Assembly (NCBI RefSeq): GCF_039536205.1
Contig: NZ_BAAAYL010000001.1
Location: forward strand, 1,178,001-1,242,000
Direction: 5' to 3'
Source: Streptomyces sannanensis
Lineage (GTDB): Bacteria > Actinomycetota > Actinomycetes > Streptomycetales > Streptomycetaceae
Length of the DNA stretch: 64,000 nt
Below, piece after piece: positions 50,044 through 57,927 of the stretch. Numbering within the stretch: the stretch's first letter is position 1; each line of letters begins with the position of its first letter. The position numbers and the translations under genes were made by a program. The notes under the pieces were generated by a model. The model ran no database searches. It was given only the letters and a program-made list of their open reading frames with translations, and was not told the DNA's origin.

Positions 50044-50104
50044 GCGGTCCCACTCGCTCGAGCGAAGCCGAGAGCGGGAGAGAAGCCGAGAGCCTGGGGG
50101 AGGA
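50044..50104 (+). repeat. Interspersed repeat downstream of ssgB
   Basis: GGTCCCACTCGCTCGAGCGA AGCCGAGAGC followed by a second AAGCCGAGAGC unit and CTGGGGGAGGA. This is the family seen in frame at 47021, here with an internal duplication of the GCCGAGAGC part. Confidence 0.7.
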
Positions 50105-50108
50105 CATC

Positions 50109-50162
50109 AGCACACCGGCGCCGTTCCCGTGCGTATCAGCACGGGAACGGCGCCGGTGTGCT
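50109..50162 (+). terminator. Long perfect hairpin between ssgB and the CGNR gene
   Basis: AGCACACCGGCGCCGTTCCC GTGC and its exact complement form a 24-pair stem with a six-base loop GTATCA. It lies 140 bp after ssgB and 57 bp before the CGNR gene. It is a likely terminator, unusually long and perfect. Confidence 0.8.
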
Positions 50163-50218
50163 GTTGCGCGAGCCGCTAAAGTCGGCCACCATCGGCGGGC
50201 GCCCGCCCGCGGCAGGCC

Positions 50219-50788
50219 ATGGAGCGAATCGTGCTGATCCCCCACGACACCAGGATCGCCCTCGACGCGGTCGTCGATCTGGTCAACACCGCACCTGATC
50301 GCGAGGAGAAGGACTCGCTCACGGATGTCGAGGCGCTGTACGGCTTTGTGCGCCGGCACAGCCTCAGCGGAGTGGCGCAGCTCACCGAGCAGGACCTGCG
50401 GGCCGTACAGGATGTACGGAGGCGGTTCGCGGAGGTGTTCGAAGCGGACGACACCCGTACCGCGGCGGAACTGATCAACCAGATGGTGGCAGCGGCCGGC
50501 ACCACCCCCCAACTGACCGACCACGACGGCTACGACTGGCATGTCCACTACTTCGCGCCGGGGGCGACGGTCGCCGACCATCTCGCCGCGGACGGGGGCA
50601 TGGCCCTCGCCTTCATCGTCGTGTCCGGCGAACGGGAGCGGCTGCGCCGCTGCGAGGCCCCGGACTGCCGCCACGCCTTCGTGGATCTGTCGCGCAACCG
50701 GTCGCGCCGCTACTGCGACAGCCGCACCTGCGGCAACCGGCTGCATGTGGCCGCCTACCGGGCGCGCCGCAAGGAAGCCGCCGGCTGA
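50219..50788 (+). CDS. CGNR zinc-finger protein (ABATE domain)
   Basis: The 189-residue protein has an N-terminal ABATE-type domain (ALDAVVDLVNTAPDREEKDSLTDVEAL; about 15-135) and a C-terminal zinc finger CEAPDCRHAFVDLSRNRSRRYCDSRTCGNR, which ends with the namesake CGNR. Such proteins are probably DNA-binding regulators of unknown stimulus. Start ATG 50219; the RBS is weak, so the start is moderately sure. Confidence 0.9.
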   Translation: MERIVLIPHDTRIALDAVVDLVNTAPDREEKDSLTDVEALYGFVRRHSLSGVAQLTEQDLRAVQDVRRRFAEVFEADDTRTAAELINQMVAAAGTTPQLTDHDGYDWHVHYFAPGATVADHLAADGGMALAFIVVSGERERLRRCEAPDCRHAFVDLSRNRSRRYCDSRTCGNRLHVAAYRARRKEAAG

Positions 50789-50792
50789 CCGC

Positions 50793-50942
50793 TCACAGCA
50801 GATAGAGATCGTGCATCGCGGCGATCAGCAGAAGACAGCCGATCACCGCCAGGAAAATCATCAGAGGGGGCTGCGAGAGCGCGAAGAGGCAGCCGCGCCG
50901 TTCTTCTGTGGGGGCGGTGGGCCGGCCCGGGCTGGTGTCCAT
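50793..50942 (-). CDS. Small single-pass membrane protein (49 aa)
   Basis: A complete 49-codon frame runs from ATG 50942 to TGA at 50793. The protein starts MDTSPGRPTAPTEERRG, then has one strong transmembrane helix (PPLMIFLAVIGCLLLIAAMH) and ends LYLL. The polar N-terminus and terminal helix suggest a genuine small membrane protein. The RBS (GACGAG) is weak. It is convergent with the CGNR gene, 4 bp apart. Confidence 0.6.
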   Translation of the reverse strand: MDTSPGRPTAPTEERRGCLFALSQPPLMIFLAVIGCLLLIAAMHDLYLL

Positions 50943-51038
50943 CTCGTCGCGATGATGGCGTATACCGAGCGCCCCTGGGCGCTCAACACGCCAACCGGAA
51001 GCGGGAGTCCGCCCGGGGCGTGTCCCGGCCCGCCGTGC

Positions 51039-51473
51039 TCAGATCCCGTGCTTCTTCAGGATCGCCTCGATATCGGAAAAGTCCTCCGCGGGAGCGGCTG
51101 GGCGGGAGGTGCTCGTCGGCTGCGTGCGGCCCGCACCGAGCGAGGGCGTGGACGCGGCCGGCTGCACTGCCTCGCGCTGCGCCGCGCCGGCGGCCTTGCG
51201 TTCCTTGCGGGTGCCGCCGGACCGACGCTCCACGACGCGTGTGGTCATGAACAGCAGCCAGGACAGCCCCAGCACACCGAAGCCGAGCCAGACAGTCGGA
51301 TTGAAGGCCAGTCCGGCGAGCCAGTCCACGACACCCGTCATGACGAGGCCGACCGGTATCAGCGCATAGGCGGCGATACGTGTCGCGGCCAGGAAGCGCC
51401 TTCGGTACGCCGTGACGGCAGCGATGCCCAGTCCGGCCGCGGCCACGGCGGCGCATACGGTCTCGGCAAGCAT
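51039..51473 (-). CDS. Membrane protein of unknown function with a conserved tail
   Basis: ATG 51473 follows GGAGGACCGG, giving 144 residues. There are three transmembrane helices (ETVCAAVAAAGLGIAAVTA, IAAYALIPVGLVMTGVVDWLAG, NPTVWLGFGVLGLSWLLFMT), then a basic, disordered stretch and the acidic end DFSDIEAILKKHGI, which looks like a short interaction motif. I know this as a conserved actinobacterial protein but not its role. Confidence 0.8.
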   Translation of the reverse strand: MLAETVCAAVAAAGLGIAAVTAYRRRFLAATRIAAYALIPVGLVMTGVVDWLAGLAFNPTVWLGFGVLGLSWLLFMTTRVVERRSGGTRKERKAAGAAQREAVQPAASTPSLGAGRTQPTSTSRPAAPAEDFSDIEAILKKHGI

Positions 51474-51630
51474 CCGGTCCTCCAGCCTCACGAAGTTGTG
51501 TCCCATCCATCCTGCACCGCCCGCGGCGTTCCGGGCCACGATCCGCCGGGGACCTCAGGGAGATCTCCGGGACGGACTCCTCCCCAGGTCGGGGTTGGGC
51601 CGGGATCTGCCCGGCTGGGAGACTGGCCCC

Positions 51631-52167
51631 ATGAGCGACTCCACCACTTCCCGCACCGTCGTCCTGGACGTCTGGTGCGAGCTGCAGTGCCCCGACTGCC
51701 ACACTGCCCTCGACGATCTGCGCGCGCTGCGCGCCCGGTACGGCGACCTGCTGGAACTGCGACTGCGGCATTTCCCCCTCGAGAAGCACAAGCACTCCTT
51801 CGCCGCCGCCCAGGCCGCCGAGGAGGCGTTCGCGCAGGGGCAGGGCTGGCCCTATGTGGAGGCGGCGCTCGCCCGCACCGAGGACCTGGGCGCGAAGGGC
51901 GAGTCCACACTGCTGGACATCGCCCGTGAACTCGACCTGGACGCCGAGGAGTTCGACACCGCCCTGATCGACGGACGGCACATCCTGATCGTCGACGCCG
52001 ATCAGGCGGAGGGCAAGGCCATCGGCGTCACCGGCACGCCTACCTATGTCATCGGCGGCGAGCGGCTGGACGGCGGCAAGAGCCAGGAGGGGCTGCGGGA
52101 GCGTATCGAGGAGATCGCCGACCGGCTGCTCGCGGAGCAGGACGGGCAGTCGGCCGCCGGCCGCTAA
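51631..52167 (+). CDS. DsbA-family thioredoxin-fold protein (FrnE-like)
   Basis: The 178-residue protein has the thioredoxin-fold start VVLDVWCELQCPDCHTAL with a CPDC active site, a helical insert and the cis-Pro loop GVTGTPTYVIGG. No signal peptide is present, so it is probably cytosolic, like FrnE-type isomerases, and may respond to oxidative stress. Its stop overlaps the stop of the convergent GNAT gene. Confidence 0.88.
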   Translation: MSDSTTSRTVVLDVWCELQCPDCHTALDDLRALRARYGDLLELRLRHFPLEKHKHSFAAAQAAEEAFAQGQGWPYVEAALARTEDLGAKGESTLLDIARELDLDAEEFDTALIDGRHILIVDADQAEGKAIGVTGTPTYVIGGERLDGGKSQEGLRERIEEIADRLLAEQDGQSAAGR

Positions 52168-53003
52168 AGAAGCGGTTTCCAGAAGTGGTGGCCGGTCGCC
52201 GTGTAACCGAGTGACTCGTACAGGCGCAGTGCCGGGGTGTTGCCGGCGAAGACGTTCAGTCCCAGCCGGCTCATCCCGGCCGCGTGTGCGAGCCGTTCGG
52301 CGAGCAGCATGAGGGTGCGCCCGTGCCCGTGCCCGCGATGCTCTTCGGCCACCTCGACGTCGTACACGTACCCGGCCGGCTCCCCCGGGGCCATCTCGCG
52401 CTGAGCAACCCAGACGCTGCCGATCACCGCCCCTTGGTGGACCAGGACCCACAGGTCCGAGCCGGGGGTCGCCAGGCCGTCGGGCAATGAGCTGCGGTGG
52501 TCGGCCTCGGACTTGGCACGGGCATCGGCCTCCGGTACGCCCCGGTCGATCCAGTGCTGTGCGTAGCCGTCGACCGCCGCGGCACGCCAGTGGGCGAATT
52601 CCGCCTCGGTCATGGGGCGGGCCTCGGTCGCGGCGGGGAGTTCCGGGGCGGTCTGCGGCAGGGTCCTGGCCATGGACGTGTTGCGCTCGATGTAGCCCAA
52701 CGCGGTCACCAGGCGCAACGCGGCGGTGGCCGCTGCGGGCACGGAGACCATGACCTGGGTGCAGCCCCAGCCGCGCAGCACTTCTTCCGCGGCGAGCGCG
52801 GCGACGGTGCCGCGGCCCCGCCGACGGTCATTCTCGTCGATCCGCAGCGAGCGGATCTCGCCGGCGCCGCGGCCGAGCCCGGGATCGGTGCCGATCTCGA
52901 TCGCGCCGACGGGACGGCCATTGACGCACACCTCGTACGGGCGTGATCGGGAGCCGTCGGCTTCCTGGTGGAGCGGCCCGGTCGGCCGCAGGGTCGTCGT
53001 CAT
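52164..53003 (-). CDS. Two-domain GNAT N-acetyltransferase
   Basis: The 279-residue protein (start ATG 53003) has two acetyltransferase halves. The N-terminal half shows IRSLRIDENDRRRGRGTVAALAAEEVL (a motif A-like region); the C-terminal half shows VYDVEVAEEHRGHGHGRTLMLLAERLAHAAGM with Gly-rich acetyl-CoA loop, then GLNVFAGNTPALRLYESLGY. The substrate is unknown. It is the next gene downstream of the p-aminobenzoate genes on the minus strand. Confidence 0.88.
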   Translation of the reverse strand: MTTTLRPTGPLHQEADGSRSRPYEVCVNGRPVGAIEIGTDPGLGRGAGEIRSLRIDENDRRRGRGTVAALAAEEVLRGWGCTQVMVSVPAAATAALRLVTALGYIERNTSMARTLPQTAPELPAATEARPMTEAEFAHWRAAAVDGYAQHWIDRGVPEADARAKSEADHRSSLPDGLATPGSDLWVLVHQGAVIGSVWVAQREMAPGEPAGYVYDVEVAEEHRGHGHGRTLMLLAERLAHAAGMSRLGLNVFAGNTPALRLYESLGYTATGHHFWKPLL

Positions 53004-53069
53004 CACGGGTGTTGTACCTGTTCGACGGCCGCCCGTCACCACCCTTTCCGCCTCTTTACGGGGCCGGCC

Positions 53070-53886
53070 TCACGGGTCCAGGTCGGTTCCGGCGTTCTGC
53101 TCGAAGACGTGCATGGCCTTGGCGGTCACCCGGCCCGGCTCTCCGGGCAGTTCACGGCCGTCGACCCGGTGGACGGCCTGCACGTCGCGGAGGGTGGAGG
53201 TCAGGAATATCTCCTCGGCGCGTTCGAGGACGTGGCAGATCGGTCTCCTGCGCGCCGGTCCATTCGACGGTGAGGGCGCGGGTGATTCCGGCCAGGCAGC
53301 CCGAGACGAGCGGCGGGGTGAAGATCTCTCCGTCGAGCACGACGAAGACATTGGAGCCGGTGCCCTCGCACAGTTGTCCCATCGTGTTGCCGAAGAGCGC
53401 CTCGGAGGCGCCCTGCTCGTGGGCGCGGGCGAGGGCGAGGACGTTCTCGGCGTACGAGGTGGTCTTCAGCCCCGTCACGGCGCTGCGCTCGTTGCGGGTC
53501 CACGGGACGGTGATCACGGCGGTGGTGTCGGGCCTGCGTGCGGACTCGCCGAGCGCGACGACCAGGGTCGGGCTGTCGTCGCCGCGCTCGGAACCGAGCG
53601 GGGAGAGCCCTCCGGTGTAGGTGATGCGGAGCCGGCCGAGCGGCATGGGGTTGGCTTCCAGGACGGCGGCGCAGGCGAGCCGTACCTCGTCGAGGTCGGG
53701 GTCGGGCAGTCCCAGGCCCCGGGCGGAACGCGTCAGCCGGTCGAGATGCCGGGTGAGGGCGAACAGCCGCCCTTCCGCCGCCTTGACCGTCTCGAAGACT
53801 CCGTCGCCCACGGTCAGCCCGTGATCCAGCGCGGACACCCGGGCGGCGCCCGCTTCCCGCAACCCTCCGTTGACCCAGATCTGCAT
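53070..53886 (-). pseudogene. pabC: Aminodeoxychorismate lyase PabC, frameshifted
   Basis: The frame starts at ATG 53886 immediately after the pabB stop (TAGATG). It reads a normal class IV aminotransferase: MQIWVNGGLREAGAARVSALDHGLTVGDGVFETVKA, KTTSYAENVLALARAHEQG with the PLP-binding Lys, and GNTMGQLCEGTGSNVFVV. At about 53238 the frame breaks; the C-terminus continues in another frame as HVLERAEEIFLTSTLRDVQA to the stop at 53070. Against the family pattern DLPFDVLERA, the sequence GATCTGCCACGTCC fits a five-base loss. PabC releases p-aminobenzoate for folate. A true loss or a sequencing error are both possible. Confidence 0.85.
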
Positions 53887-54942
53887 CTATGCGGTCCTTC
53901 CGCTCGCCTCGTACGCGCCCGACGCTACCGCGAGCAACCGGGATGCCTTGAGCTCTGTCTCGTCCCACTCACGTTCGGGGTCGGATCCCCAGGTGATGCC
54001 GGCGCCCGTGCCGAAGCGCAGGACCGCGCCGGCGGGAGTGGTCCGGTCGATCCAGAAGGTGCGTATGCCGACCGCCAGCTCGCCGGTGCCGCGTTCGGCG
54101 TCGACCCAGCCGATGCCGCCGCAGTACGGGCCGCGGGGTGCGGTCTCCAGCGCCTCGATGATCTTCAGTGCGCTGGACTTGGGTGCCCCGGTCACCGAAC
54201 CCGGCGGAAAAGCCGCCGCGAGCAGCTCGGGCCAGCCGGCGCGCCGGGCCAGTTCGCCGCGCACGGTGGAGACGAGGTGGACCAGTCCCGGGTGCTCCTC
54301 CACGGTGCACAGCTCGGGGACGGTGACAGAGCCGGTGGCGCACACGCGTCCCAGGTCGTTACGGACGAGGTCCACGATCATGACGTTCTCGGCGTGGTCC
54401 TTCTCGAGGAGGTCGTCCGCGGTGCGCCCGGTGCCCTTGATGGGGCCCGACTCCACGACGCGCCCGTCGCGTCTGAGGAAGAGCTCGGGGGACGCGGTGG
54501 CGATCTCCACGCCGTGCGCGGGCAGCCGGATCGTTCCTGCGTACGGGGCGGGGTTGTCGCGTGCCAGCAGCGCGGTCAGGGCGTCGACGTCCGCGGCGGC
54601 CGGGTCGGGCAGTGGCGCGGACAGCACCCGGCAGAGGTTCGCCTGGTACACCTCACCGGCCGCGATGTGCTCGCGGATCCGGCGGACGCCCGCGGTGTAC
54701 GCGGCGCGGTCCAGCGAGGACGTCCAGTCGTCGGGGGCGGGGCCGCGCCAGGCGCCCGGAACGGGGACGGGCACCGGTTCGGGGCGTACGTCACCGAAGC
54801 GGGCGCAGACGAGGCGGCCCTCGAAGTCGGCGGCCACGGCCCAGAAGCCGGTGGAGTCGAGGGCCGCGGGGTCGCTGGTGACGTCGCGCAGGTCAGAGGC
54901 GACAAGGCCGCCGAAGCGGGCCAGAGGAGCGAGGTCGTGCAC
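53887..54942 (-). CDS. pabB: Aminodeoxychorismate synthase component I (chorismate-binding)
   Basis: I choose GTG 54942 (VHDLAPLARFGGL), giving 351 residues; the frame upstream runs into tRNA genes. The chorismate-binding domain is complete: GEVYQANLCRVL, ESGPIKGTGRTADD (catalytic Lys), VMIVDLVRNDLGRVC, FPPGSVTGAPK and GGIGWVDAERGTGELAVGIRTFWID. With a glutaminase partner it makes 4-amino-4-deoxychorismate from chorismate. The adjacent pabC gene is broken. The short N-terminus is normal for stand-alone actinobacterial PabB. Confidence 0.9.
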   Translation of the reverse strand: MHDLAPLARFGGLVASDLRDVTSDPAALDSTGFWAVAADFEGRLVCARFGDVRPEPVPVPVPGAWRGPAPDDWTSSLDRAAYTAGVRRIREHIAAGEVYQANLCRVLSAPLPDPAAADVDALTALLARDNPAPYAGTIRLPAHGVEIATASPELFLRRDGRVVESGPIKGTGRTADDLLEKDHAENVMIVDLVRNDLGRVCATGSVTVPELCTVEEHPGLVHLVSTVRGELARRAGWPELLAAAFPPGSVTGAPKSSALKIIEALETAPRGPYCGGIGWVDAERGTGELAVGIRTFWIDRTTPAGAVLRFGTGAGITWGSDPEREWDETELKASRLLAVASGAYEASGRTA

Positions 54943-55077
54943 GGTTGCGAGTGTAGGGCGGGCGCCGGTGAGCAGGTCCGGCGCAGCATGCTGCGGAAAC
55001 GCGTTTTTGTACTGGCCCAGGAATCCGCTAGAGTTCAACACGTCGCCGGGACGCGAAAGCGAAACGGAAACCGACAA

Positions 55078-55150
55078 GCGGACGTGGCTCAGTTGGTAGA
55101 GCATCACCTTGCCAAGGTGAGGGTCGCGAGTTCGAATCTCGTCGTCCGCT
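55078..55150 (+). tRNA. tRNA-Gly(GCC)
   Basis: 73 nt: acceptor GCGGACG/CGTCCGC, D-arm GCTC...GAGC, anticodon stem TCACC/GGTGA with loop TTGCCAA (GCC), T-arm GCGAG/CTCGT with TTCGAAT, discriminator T. CCA is not encoded. First of five tRNAs in tandem. Confidence 0.97.
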
Positions 55151-55185
55151 CGATGTGGGGGATCATCCCGAACCCCTGCGCTCCG

Positions 55186-55259
55186 GGTGGAGTGGCCGAG
55201 AGGCGAGGCAACGGCCTGCAAAGCCGTCTACACGGGTTCAAATCCCGTCTCCACCTCCA
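55186..55259 (+). tRNA. tRNA-Cys(GCA)
   Basis: 71 nt plus an encoded CCA: acceptor GGTGGAG/CTCCACC, anticodon stem ACGGC/GCCGT with loop CTGCAAA (GCA), T-loop TTCAAAT, discriminator T. It is the only tRNA in this cluster with CCA in the gene. Confidence 0.96.
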
Positions 55260-55260
55260 A

Positions 55261-55332
55261 GGACGATTAGCTCAGCGGGAGAGCGCTTCCCTGACACGGA
55301 AGAGGTCACTGGTTCAATCCCAGTATCGTCCA
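55261..55332 (+). tRNA. tRNA-Val(GAC), copy 1
   Basis: 72 nt: acceptor GGACGAT/ATCGTCC, anticodon stem CTTCC/GGAAG with loop CTGACAC (GAC), T-loop TTCAATC, discriminator A. It starts one base after the CCA of tRNA-Cys. Confidence 0.97.
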
Positions 55333-55362
55333 CTGGAACCCCTGGTACTCAGAGGTTTCCCC

Positions 55363-55434
55363 GCGCGATTAGCTCAGCGGGAGAGCGCTTCCCTGACACG
55401 GAAGAGGTCACTGGTTCAATCCCAGTATCGCGCA
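55363..55434 (+). tRNA. tRNA-Val(GAC), copy 2, with a changed acceptor stem
   Basis: 72 nt, identical to copy 1 except that the acceptor is GCGCGAT/ATCGCGC. Pairs 2-71 and 3-70 changed on both sides together (G-C to C-G and A-U to G-C), so the stem is intact and the gene is under selection. Confidence 0.97.
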
Positions 55435-55468
55435 CGCAGTACCCATGACCTTCGGGTCATGGTCCCGA

Positions 55469-55540
55469 GGACGATTAGCTCAGCGGGAGAGCGCTTCCCT
55501 GACACGGAAGAGGTCACTGGTTCAATCCCAGTATCGTCCA
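55469..55540 (+). tRNA. tRNA-Val(GAC), copy 3
   Basis: 72 nt, identical to copy 1. A small hairpin (CCATGACC TTCG GGTCATGG, about 55443-55462) lies in the spacer before it and may be a processing signal. Confidence 0.97.
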
Positions 55541-55546
55541 CAGCCA

Positions 55547-55579
55547 GGAGCCCCCGGCCGCCATGCGGCCGGGGGCTCC
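55547..55579 (+). terminator. Terminator after the tRNA cluster
   Basis: GGAGCCCCCGGCCGC and GCGGCCGGGGGCTCC form a perfect 15-pair stem with loop CAT, seven bases after the last tRNA. Confidence 0.92.
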
Positions 55580-55592
55580 GTCGTTCCCGGGA

Positions 55593-55853
55593 TCAGGAAG
55601 AGAACAGCATGTGGCCGAAGCTGCGGTGGTGGTGGCCGTGGTGACCGCCGTGGTGCTGGGCACCCCAGGCGGGCTGCTGCGGGTAGGCCGGCGGGACCGG
55701 CGGAGCCTGCTGGCCCCACTGCGCCTCGATCCGGGTCAGCGCCTCCAGCTCGCCGTAGTCGAGGAATATTCCCCGGCAACCGCTGCACTGCTCGATCTGA
55801 ATCCCATTGCGGTTGTACGTGTGCATCGGCGCATGGCACTTGGGACACTGCAT
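55593..55853 (-). CDS. Small zinc-ribbon protein with a His-rich tail
   Basis: The 86-residue protein has a TFIIB-type zinc ribbon (CPKCHAPMHTYNRNGIQIEQCSGCRG) followed by IFLDYGELEALTRIE, then Pro/Gln/Tyr-rich sequence and a histidine cluster (HHGGHHGHHHRSFGHM). The His tail may bind metal. The family (zf-TFIIB domain) is uncharacterised. Start ATG 55853. Confidence 0.88.
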   Translation of the reverse strand: MQCPKCHAPMHTYNRNGIQIEQCSGCRGIFLDYGELEALTRIEAQWGQQAPPVPPAYPQQPAWGAQHHGGHHGHHHRSFGHMLFSS

Positions 55854-55893
55854 CTCGGCTCAACTCCTCGCCGTCGGTTCGGTCCCCCACACC

Positions 55894-56844
55894 CTACGAC
55901 GTCGTGGTGCTCCACAACTCTGTGGGGAGCGACGCAATTCGGGCGCAGGCGTCGAACATCAACCGTTCCGCGTCGTCGAGGTCCCTGTTCTCGGCGGCCG
56001 ACTTGACCAGGGCCAGCGCCGCGGTCTGGACCGTCAGGGCCCGGGCGGGCACGTCCAGTTCGGGCCATGGGTCGCCCTCGGGGCGTACGGCCGGACCGCC
56101 TGCCGCCCGGTAGGAGCCGAGGAAACGTGACCAGACGTCGGGGGCCAGCAGGCCCGCCGCGTACCAGGCGGCCGGGCGGGCCAGATCCCACGCCGGGTCG
56201 CCGAGGCCGAGGTCGTCCACGTCGATCAGCAGCCAGTCGCCCCGATCCGCCGGATGCCGGACGAGCTGGCCGAGGTGCAGGTCCCCATGGCAGAGGCGGC
56301 GCGCGTCCGGCGCCGGCACCGGCGCCTCGTCGCGGGCCCAGGCCGGCAGCCGCGCCCAGGCACGCAGCACCTCGGCAGCGCCGGGGCTGTTCGCCGCCCT
56401 CATCCGGGCGACGGCCCGGGCGGCCTTCGCGGGGCCGCGCATGGGCGGCAGGCCGCCCATGTCCGCGGGGTCCACCCGGTGCAGCCGGGCCAGGAGCTGC
56501 GCGGCCTCCTCCCAGGGCGCGGCGTCCGGCTCCGCGGGGTTCACGGGTGTGCCGTAGGGCCACGCCGTCACCGCGCGCCCGGGCAGCCGCTCTGTCGGAG
56601 GCATCAGCGGGGGCAGCAGGATGCCGGCCAGTGCGGGGTGTGCGGCCACGGCCACGCGTGCGGCCAGGCCGGCCGAATCCGTGCCCAGGGCGTGGGCCTT
56701 TGCGACGACGCCCTGGTGCCGGACGACCACGCCGTCCGCTCTCTCGGCCAGCACGATCTCGGTGCTGGCACACCCCGGGCACGGCTGCCGGTGCGCTGCG
56801 CGCCGGGCGAGCCGGCCGAGCTCGGCTACGACGGATACGGTCAC
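55894..56844 (-). CDS. Aminoglycoside phosphotransferase-family protein
   Basis: The 316-residue protein (GTG start) has the APH/choline-kinase active site CHGDLHLGQLVRHP with the catalytic Asp, and LLIDVDDLGLGDPAWDLARPAAWY with the metal-binding Asp. The N-terminus has a CxxC (PCPGCAST). Most family members in Streptomyces phosphorylate unknown small molecules or are maltokinase-like rather than resistance enzymes; resistance cannot be inferred. Confidence 0.85.
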   Translation of the reverse strand: MTVSVVAELGRLARRAAHRQPCPGCASTEIVLAERADGVVVRHQGVVAKAHALGTDSAGLAARVAVAAHPALAGILLPPLMPPTERLPGRAVTAWPYGTPVNPAEPDAAPWEEAAQLLARLHRVDPADMGGLPPMRGPAKAARAVARMRAANSPGAAEVLRAWARLPAWARDEAPVPAPDARRLCHGDLHLGQLVRHPADRGDWLLIDVDDLGLGDPAWDLARPAAWYAAGLLAPDVWSRFLGSYRAAGGPAVRPEGDPWPELDVPARALTVQTAALALVKSAAENRDLDDAERLMFDACARIASLPTELWSTTTS

Positions 56845-56999
56845 CCGGCGAGAGTACGCGTCGCGCCGGGGCGGCCCGCGAGGCGGGGCCGATGGTCACG
56901 CCCATCGCGCGGCGCACCGCGGTTTCGGTCCTCGGAGGCCGGACGGGCCGCGTTCCGACCGCCCCGCGTCCGGTGACCCGGGGTGTCCTCAGGGCGCGA

Positions 57000-57029
57000 T
57001 GCCCGGTCAGCTCCCCAGCTGACCGGGCA
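57000..57029 (-). terminator. Terminator downstream of the 61-residue membrane protein gene
   Basis: TGCCCGGTCAGCT and AGCTGACCGGGCA are perfect 13-base arms with loop CCCC, 90 bp after the stop. The rest of the 274-bp gap before the phosphotransferase shows nothing else. Confidence 0.85.
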
Positions 57030-57118
57030 AACGCAGTCGTCCGCCGCACCCCCGTCCCCACGGGGTTATGGGCCGGATGTCCCCGACCCGGGCCGCTCTC
57101 CCGGGTCCGGGGCGCCGC

Positions 57119-57304
57119 TCAGCGCCCCAGCATCACGCCCACGGACGACGCCTGTGTGACCACTGCTTCCCAGCCGCCGAAGAGGACGACGAGCAGTGCT
57201 GCCAGGGGAAGGACCATGGCCGTGGCCACCAGGGGGTGGCGTGTACCGGAACCGGTGCCGCCGAACGCGGCCTGTGCCCTGCGTCGCGATGCCGTGTCCG
57301 CCAT
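57119..57304 (-). CDS. Small membrane protein (61 aa)
   Basis: ATG 57304 has GGAGAGGG three bases upstream. The protein is MADTASRRRAQAAFGG with a basic start, then HPLVATAMVLPLAALLVVLFGGWEAVV forming one transmembrane helix, and a short tail. It looks like a conserved small actinobacterial membrane protein; function unknown. Confidence 0.7.
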   Translation of the reverse strand: MADTASRRRAQAAFGGTGSGTRHPLVATAMVLPLAALLVVLFGGWEAVVTQASSVGVMLGR

Positions 57305-57492
57305 GGTCCCTCTCCTGTCGTGATTGGCGCGGCGGACGTCGTGACCTCGGGGGACGAGTACTGCCGCCCGCCGCTGACTTCAACATTAGGGACGCGCAGC
57401 GCCCCGGGCGTCATGCCCTCGTACCGATTCCCGGGCCTCCCGGAGGATGAGTCGGCCGCACGTGGTCTACTCCCCTGGGTGGAGACCGGGTC

Positions 57493-57732
57493 CTACGACT
57501 CGGGGTCTTCCCCCAGAGAACGGTCGACGGGCTGCTCGACGAGGGCCAGCACGCGGTTGGCCATGAAGCGGGCGGTGCGCACGACGCTGCCGCTCCGCGT
57601 GACTTCGCTCACTTCGACGACGCCTCTGCGCACCGCCGTCTCCACCCGGCGGCCTGCCCGGCTTGCCACCACTTCATACGTACGTGTCGTGTCGCCCGCG
57701 TCCACGACTATCTCCACGCGGTCACCCTTCAT
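57493..57732 (-). CDS. Small conserved hypothetical protein (79 aa)
   Basis: ATG 57732 follows GGGGGAT. The sequence alternates short strands and basic residues (MKGDRVEIVVDAGDTTRTYEV, RRVETAVRRGVVEVSEVTRSG, VRTARFMANRVLALVEQP). It resembles a small beta-fold actinobacterial protein placed near the kinase; I do not recognise a family with confidence. Confidence 0.65.
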   Translation of the reverse strand: MKGDRVEIVVDAGDTTRTYEVVASRAGRRVETAVRRGVVEVSEVTRSGSVVRTARFMANRVLALVEQPVDRSLGEDPES

Positions 57733-57927
57733 CGATCCAATCCCCCTTCTGCGACGGACCTTTGAGATCTCGCACGGGTGAGGGAGCGTGGATCCGCCGC
57801 CCCCTGACCTCCCTTCAAGTTTCCCACCCCGCACTGACAATCAGTCGCCCCGAGAGGGCGCGGCCTATGAGCACACCGGCCCGCGGGTACGTAAGCTGGG
57901 CCCGTCACACGGGACCGGGCAGCGGGG

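Noticed and set aside
53070..53886. Programmed frameshift in pabC
   Set aside because: No slippery sequence or stimulatory structure is visible, and the gap fits a five-base loss better.
55894..56844. Antibiotic resistance gene (aminoglycoside phosphotransferase)
   Set aside because: Only the superfamily motifs are present and most chromosomal homologues have other or unknown substrates.
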